64,000 nucleotides of DNA from Certhia americana (lineage: Eukaryota > Chordata > Aves > Passeriformes > Certhiidae), in NCBI GenBank assembly GCA_018697195.1, contig CM031870.1, forward strand, positions 5,136,819 to 5,200,818, given 5' to 3'. Shown here in pieces: positions 59,239 through 64,000 of the stretch. A program made the translations under genes and the position numbers. Position 1 is the first letter of the stretch. Every line of letters begins with the position of its first letter. The notes under the pieces are model-generated. The model saw nothing but the letters and a program-made list of their open reading frames with translations, was not told the origin of the DNA and did not search any database.

Positions 59239-60148
59239 TTTTTTTTTTATTTTCATAATTATGCTGCTGGCTTTCAGAGGGAAGAAAGAGGAAACAGCAA
59301 AGAAAAAAAAAGCCAAGAATTTTAAAATATATTTTTACTCTGTGCGAAACTTTCAAACTTCTGTAGGAATTGATAGGATGATCCCAATATTCAGATGCTA
59401 TTTGTCCAGTGAAGAGCTGTTTGCATGAAGAAGTACACAGAAGCTTCCAAAAAACACCTAAAGATCTTAAAGTATGTTATAAAGCTTCTCTTCAGCTTCT
59501 GACAGAAGTGCCTTAACTTCACTGCTGCTGAAGTCTTTTCCAAAGTAAATGAAATCAAAACTGGAATGCCTAAAACTTGAGTAACTCTGTCCCAGAGTTT
59601 AATGTGGTCCAAACACTCGATTTCAAAGTTTAGCTTAGTTGTTTTAGTTTTCCTGAATGATTCCTAAGACAACTTTTCAATTCAATGGTGAATTTTCTTT
59701 GCTTGTTTGGTTTCTTTTTTTACCCCATCTCATAACTTCCTAGATTTTGAAGGTAAAAGCCAGTTATGTTGAGATCTGGGAAACTGCTCCTTCAAAATAA
59801 AGGAAAATGTTTTAGGCTGTGGCTTCTTTCCTGAAGACACAAAACTGACCATAACAACATATTACATCTTTTTAGTTATAATTCATTCTTCATTACTTTT
59901 TGAAGGAAAGGATTGACAAAATCCCTTATATCCTTTCTTAAAACCCCCAACACTGCCCCCCCCCCCCAAAAAAAAACCCCTAAATTAAAAAGACTGTGCA
60001 ATGTTTGTTGGTGAATCACCCAAAGGGCACCCAGACTCCAACACAACACTGTTTCATTGCTGTTTGCAACTTCACTTAATTGAATTTTGCAATGCAGTTT
60101 CACAATGCCACTTTGTAAAGCTTCCTTTGTAAAAATCCTGTTCCTTAG
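59234..60148. other. Non-coding stretch, no gene recognised
   Basis: AT-rich, with a C12-A9-C4 homopolymer block at 59956-59980. No gene signal. Confidence 0.5.
59956..59980 (+). repeat. C12A9C4 homopolymer block
   Basis: Twelve C (59956-59967), nine A (59968-59976) and four C follow one another directly. The complementary strand carries a G12 run. Assembly length should be treated with care. Confidence 0.93.
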
Positions 60149-60470
60149 TATTTAAACACCCCAGCTAGGCTATGGAGAGGAGGATTTCAGCTCTGCCTGC
60201 TCCTGGCTTTTCATAATCTCTCCCTGCGCCGTGCCGCTGGTGCAGCTCCTTGCGGGGCGTGGATGGAGGGAGGGAGTTGCGCCTCCCAATCCTGACACAT
60301 TTTTATCCTTTGACATCACAGAGGGAGCAAACAGCCCCCTTCAGTCACCCACAGCCCCTGGTGCCTCCTCACTGCTCAGTGGTCACGGTTTTAACGCGGC
60401 CTCTGCGCTTCTCCTGCCCCGCACACAACGTCTCCTGTTCCCCAGCACAAAACGCGCAGTTTTGGTAAAC
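60149..60470 (+). promoter_or_regulatory. Compact CpG-rich, promoter-like patch
   Basis: Fourteen CpG dinucleotides fall between about 60214 and 60455, roughly one per 17 nt, in a window otherwise strongly CpG-depleted. They include GCGCCG, AACGCGG and AACGCGC. A TATA-like TATTTAA lies upstream at 60149-60155, and a short frame of 14 codons opens with ATG at 60172. Overlapping + frames (60231-60476, 60250-60468) show no domain. It could be an alternative or non-coding-RNA promoter, an enhancer, or a GC-biased remnant. Orientation is inferred only from the TATA-like element. Confidence 0.3.
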
Positions 60471-63400
60471 TTTTAACCCTCCTGCCAAGCTGGGATGCTG
60501 AACAGTGCGAAGAGCTGCTTATGTATTAATGGCCTAAGTGGGTCCAGTGTAGGGCTGGGAGCACGAGTGTTTATGGAAGGATCAAAAGCAAAAAAAATAA
60601 AACAGTTTTTTTACGGAGGAAGGTATGATGTCACCCAGACCACAGCCTATTTCTGGGACTAAGCTGTGAAACCCATGATACATCTTGACACATAAATGTT
60701 GCCAAGGAAAACTGATAATATAATTGTTAATACGGTCACAGCCAACTGTTTTTCAGATAAGGAGTTAAACTCTTCTATGCAATACAGTATTTGTGGAACG
60801 TAGCATCTACTCATTCCATGCTTTCATTGGCTCTGGGATTACTTATATCATATTTAAATAAAAGGACTAGATTATTTGGTTCCATAAGAACAATGCATTG
60901 CTTATGGTCTTGCAGCATTTATCTTAAGTAAATATAAAAGTTTTGAGTTCTAAAGCCTTTGTCAAGGGCAATGAAACAAGGGCTACATTCAGTGAACTAG
61001 TGATTTTTTTATTTTTTAATGCACATTTAAATATCTTATTTTGGGGACTCAGATACACTTAGATGATTCAGTTAAACACAGCTTAATTAAAAAAAATTGT
61101 GTTTGTCTGAGGAACCAAATCTGACAGAAAATATTAAAAGTTATTATGTGCAATTTGTTCTAGATAAGACTAATGATCAAACAACTTCCTCATCTGTGCC
61201 ATAGCACAATTTCCCCTGAGATAGAGGTCCATTTTTGCATCCTTCATATGAGCTTTGTTCCTGGGAACTTGACAGGGCTCCACAATGTAATTATAGAGTG
61301 ATTAGGAGTAAGTAATACCAGAAAAGTGCAGATATGGATGGGAAGGGATAGGTTCAGATATGAAAGAGAGAGACACAGTAGCCCAGAGACATGAAAACTG
61401 CTCAGACAGGCTCATGACACAGAGGCAAAGAGTGACAGCCAGGATTCAAGGTGTGCAGGGAACAAGTGGAGAACTGAAGGGTAAAGTCTGGGCATGAGCA
61501 ACAAGTAGAACACCTCTGCCACCTGAAGAAATGCAGGCAGGCCAGAGTTCAAAAGATGTTTAGGTGACCACTTTAGAGTTCCAGAGAACCAGAAGTTTCT
61601 TTGAGTCTTAGACTCCAACGTTCTCCTCAAAAGCTTATAATGTCCTTTTTCACCTTATTTACAGGCAGACATTTTTAAGTATAAGATTATAAAATGGTAT
61701 AATTGCTTAAATCATTACTTTCTGCACCTTAAATTCTGAAATTTCTGATTGCAATGAAATAAAATTAATTTTTTGTTCTGGTTTTTAGCGGATCCCTGCA
61801 GTTCATTTGTGGCTATGGCCAATTTACTCTCTTATAGAAAGTAAAATAGGTCTCTGGTTGAGTGTTTCCTTCAAGCACAGAATAACATCTCATTACTGCT
61901 GACCTTGCCCCATCCCACTGTGAGAAAGGAGCGGGTGATTTTGGTCACCAACCTGCTGTGCTCCTGACTTTGATGGTGTCTAAGGCCCATGAACCATTCA
62001 GTTGGGAGTGATTTGTGCTGGTGTTATTCCCATTTCCCCAAAATCAGCTTCCCTGCCATGGTGTGATGCTGTGCTGTCCCTGGAGTGGGGTGCAGGGTCA
62101 TTGGAGGCTGGGTCTCTGTGTCCAGACCCTGTGTCTGCCTGTGTAGAGCTGCCTCAGCTGGGCTGTGTTTTCCCAGCTGCTTTCTCGGCTTCCAGCCCCA
62201 GCTCTCCGTGTTCAAGTGTCTGTAACACACGATCTCCCCGTGGTGAGGAGTGTGATGGTGTGATCAGTGAGCTTCATCAGATGGTGCTGAATGTAGTTAA
62301 GGAAAATAGCATCTTAAAAAGGACCACTTCTGCCTCCTCGAGCTCAGTTCTGTCTGCCAGAAAGTCTCTTCCCAGGTGCCTCTTCACGTTGCCCAGCAAG
62401 GCCTGCAGAGCAGCTTGTCTTTGACTTCCCCTGCTTAATAGATTTTATCACACCATTTTACTAAACTAGCAGAAAAGTTTGGACTCTGCTGTCCTTTGAT
62501 TCCCTGCCTTGAGCCAGAGTTTCAGGTTATTTTTCTAATGTACACTGATTTATCTTTTCCTTCCTCAAGTAGCTATTTCCCAAATAATGGGTCAGGGTTG
62601 AGTGGCAGTATGGAAGTTGGAGGCCAGAAGGTGTTTTTATATATTATTCCTCCTTTCTGAAGACAGGACATGAATTCCAGAGGACTGAGTACTGCTGCCA
62701 GCTCAGCATCAGCTCAATTCTGACCTTCACTGTGTGTTGTTCGCCCAAGAGCAGCAGAGTGCAGCCTTGTCTGCTGGAGCTTGGATTTCTGTGTAATTGG
62801 TTCCCATGTTACTGAATTTACAAGGTCAAATTACACAGCCTGGCTTCAACAGGGACCTTTCCATTGGCACAGTGCCAATCTGATGGCCACGTGTCCCCCA
62901 TTCAATAAGACCCAGGGGACTAACTCATCCACCCATGTTCTTGAGCCTCCTGTCTTCTCCAGTTGGAGACCTCCTAGTGTAGGAGATTGAGGTCTTCAAG
63001 TGTTGAGCCTATAGGAAATGCAAAGACTTAGGCAGAAGTTAGGCCAGATGAAAGCAGAACTTATTAGAGGGAGCAGGGCATGGTCATTTGGAAAAATTTA
63101 GTTATATATTCGTTGAGGAGGTTTAACTGGGGACAACACAGATAATCCTGTGATGTAGAGATGGAAAATCTGCATTTATACCCTGAATAGCAACTGTTCC
63201 TGCCAGTTGTGGGAATTGTAACACTTGTGGGAAACAGGTGCTTGCTCACTCCAGTGTTCACAGAACTCTCTTCCCCACAAACCCCTCAGTTTGCAGAGAA
63301 AAAGCTGTTTGCACATAAAGAACTGTTATGCATGTTTCAGATTCTTAATGTCTATGAAGTTTCAATTACCCAGTAAAGGAGGAAAAAGAAAAAAAAAAGT

Positions 63401-64000
63401 ATCATGAGTATCATGTGACCAATTCATTTAAGAAATTATATGGCCCCTCAACACTTGGGGATCTGTGTGTAGCTGGCCCTGCTATGCTTGTTTGCCTCTC
63501 GTTACTGACCTCTTTGTACAGATGGGGACTGAGAAGAGAAAAGATGAAACACCGTGTGACAGCCAAGCAGGGAAGCTGTGGCTGAGTCATGGAGACAACT
63601 CACATTTCCCAAGGATTTAGCACCGAAAGCCATCTGTAAGTGACAGAGGAACCAGACAGGGAAAACCCCAGCCGTCCACAGAAAATCAGAGATAAGGGAA
63701 ACATCTTAAGGACTGGTGTAAAGGTAGAGTGAACCGGTCCCACTGTGAGATTAAATGATTCCCATCAGCCACAGTGTCACAAACAGAAAACATGTGGGCA
63801 TTTCTGCCATTCCTCAGCTCTCAGCAGTCTGCTCTCTTCGGTACTTCTCAAGAGTCCCACCTCTTCCTGAGGCACTTGCAGAGCTCACAAAAATCAGTGG
63901 GAATTAAGGTTGGTCATGTTGAATTGCAACAGGCAATGGAAGCTGGGGAAAAAAATCAGGAAGGCAAAGGTATAAAGAAGCAATCCCAAATATTAGTCTG
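60471..64000. other. Non-coding stretch, no gene recognised
   Basis: AT-rich up to 61800, then more mixed. A 140-codon + frame (62002-62424) is Ser/Ala/Pro-rich and overlaps an antisense frame; it has no domain I recognise and its start has no supporting context. I see no repeat copy here. Confidence 0.45.

Noticed and set aside
62002..62424. 140-codon Ser/Ala/Pro-rich + frame
   Set aside because: No domain recognised, no start context or upstream promoter, antisense frame overlaps. Composition mirrors local GC content.

Overview
This window looks like vertebrate, and specifically bird, nuclear DNA: AT-rich, CpG-poor, stop codons dense in all six frames, with scattered 5'-truncated CR1 LINE copies (the dominant avian retroposon), microsatellites and long homopolymers. 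A solo endogenous-retrovirus LTR at 56160-56777 resembles LTRs I associate with songbird (passerine) genomes, so a passerine is my best guess. There is no prokaryotic gene organisation, CRISPR array, tRNA or rRNA that I can see.

I find no protein-coding gene I can support. The longest open frame is 155 codons, frames overlap on both strands, and none has a domain I recognise. The window is best read as intergenic DNA or part of a large intron. Three short stretches have splice-site-like borders and an open frame (31772-31820, 54133-54200, 54761-54875). They are listed as weak exon candidates only.

Layout. 1-15 kb holds a 360-bp CR1 end (1675-2033), a purine tract containing a canonical G-quadruplex motif (4097-4145), small tandem duplications, a 36-T homopolymer (12010-12045) and a CR1 stub (14531-14580). 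15-30 kb has a mildly CpG-enriched stretch (17880-18460), a CR1 fragment (about 19480-19690), an 18-bp perfect palindrome (22179-22196) and a long polypyrimidine mirror tract (29485-29561). 30-42 kb contains an old CR1 copy of about 1.1 kb (35025-36150) and T-rich homopolymers. 42-48 kb is the most regulatory-looking part: a perfect homeodomain-type palindrome (42304-42317), POU-octamer-like motifs (45690-45960), a TAAT-rich block (46920-47030) and a palindrome of two AP-1 sites (47084-47106). 52-57 kb holds another CR1 and the solo LTR. 57-64 kb has a perfect hairpin (57731-57754), a (CT)n array and a compact CpG-rich, promoter-like patch (60149-60470).

Runs of 14 or more identical A/T bases are almost all T on the + strand (11 T runs against 1 A run). 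This strand bias is one of the few large-scale signals here and may hint at transcription direction. I found no new multi-gene system. The items most worth a second look are the AP-1 palindrome with its TAAT-rich flank, the 22179 palindrome, the CpG patch near 60.3 kb and the solo LTR.
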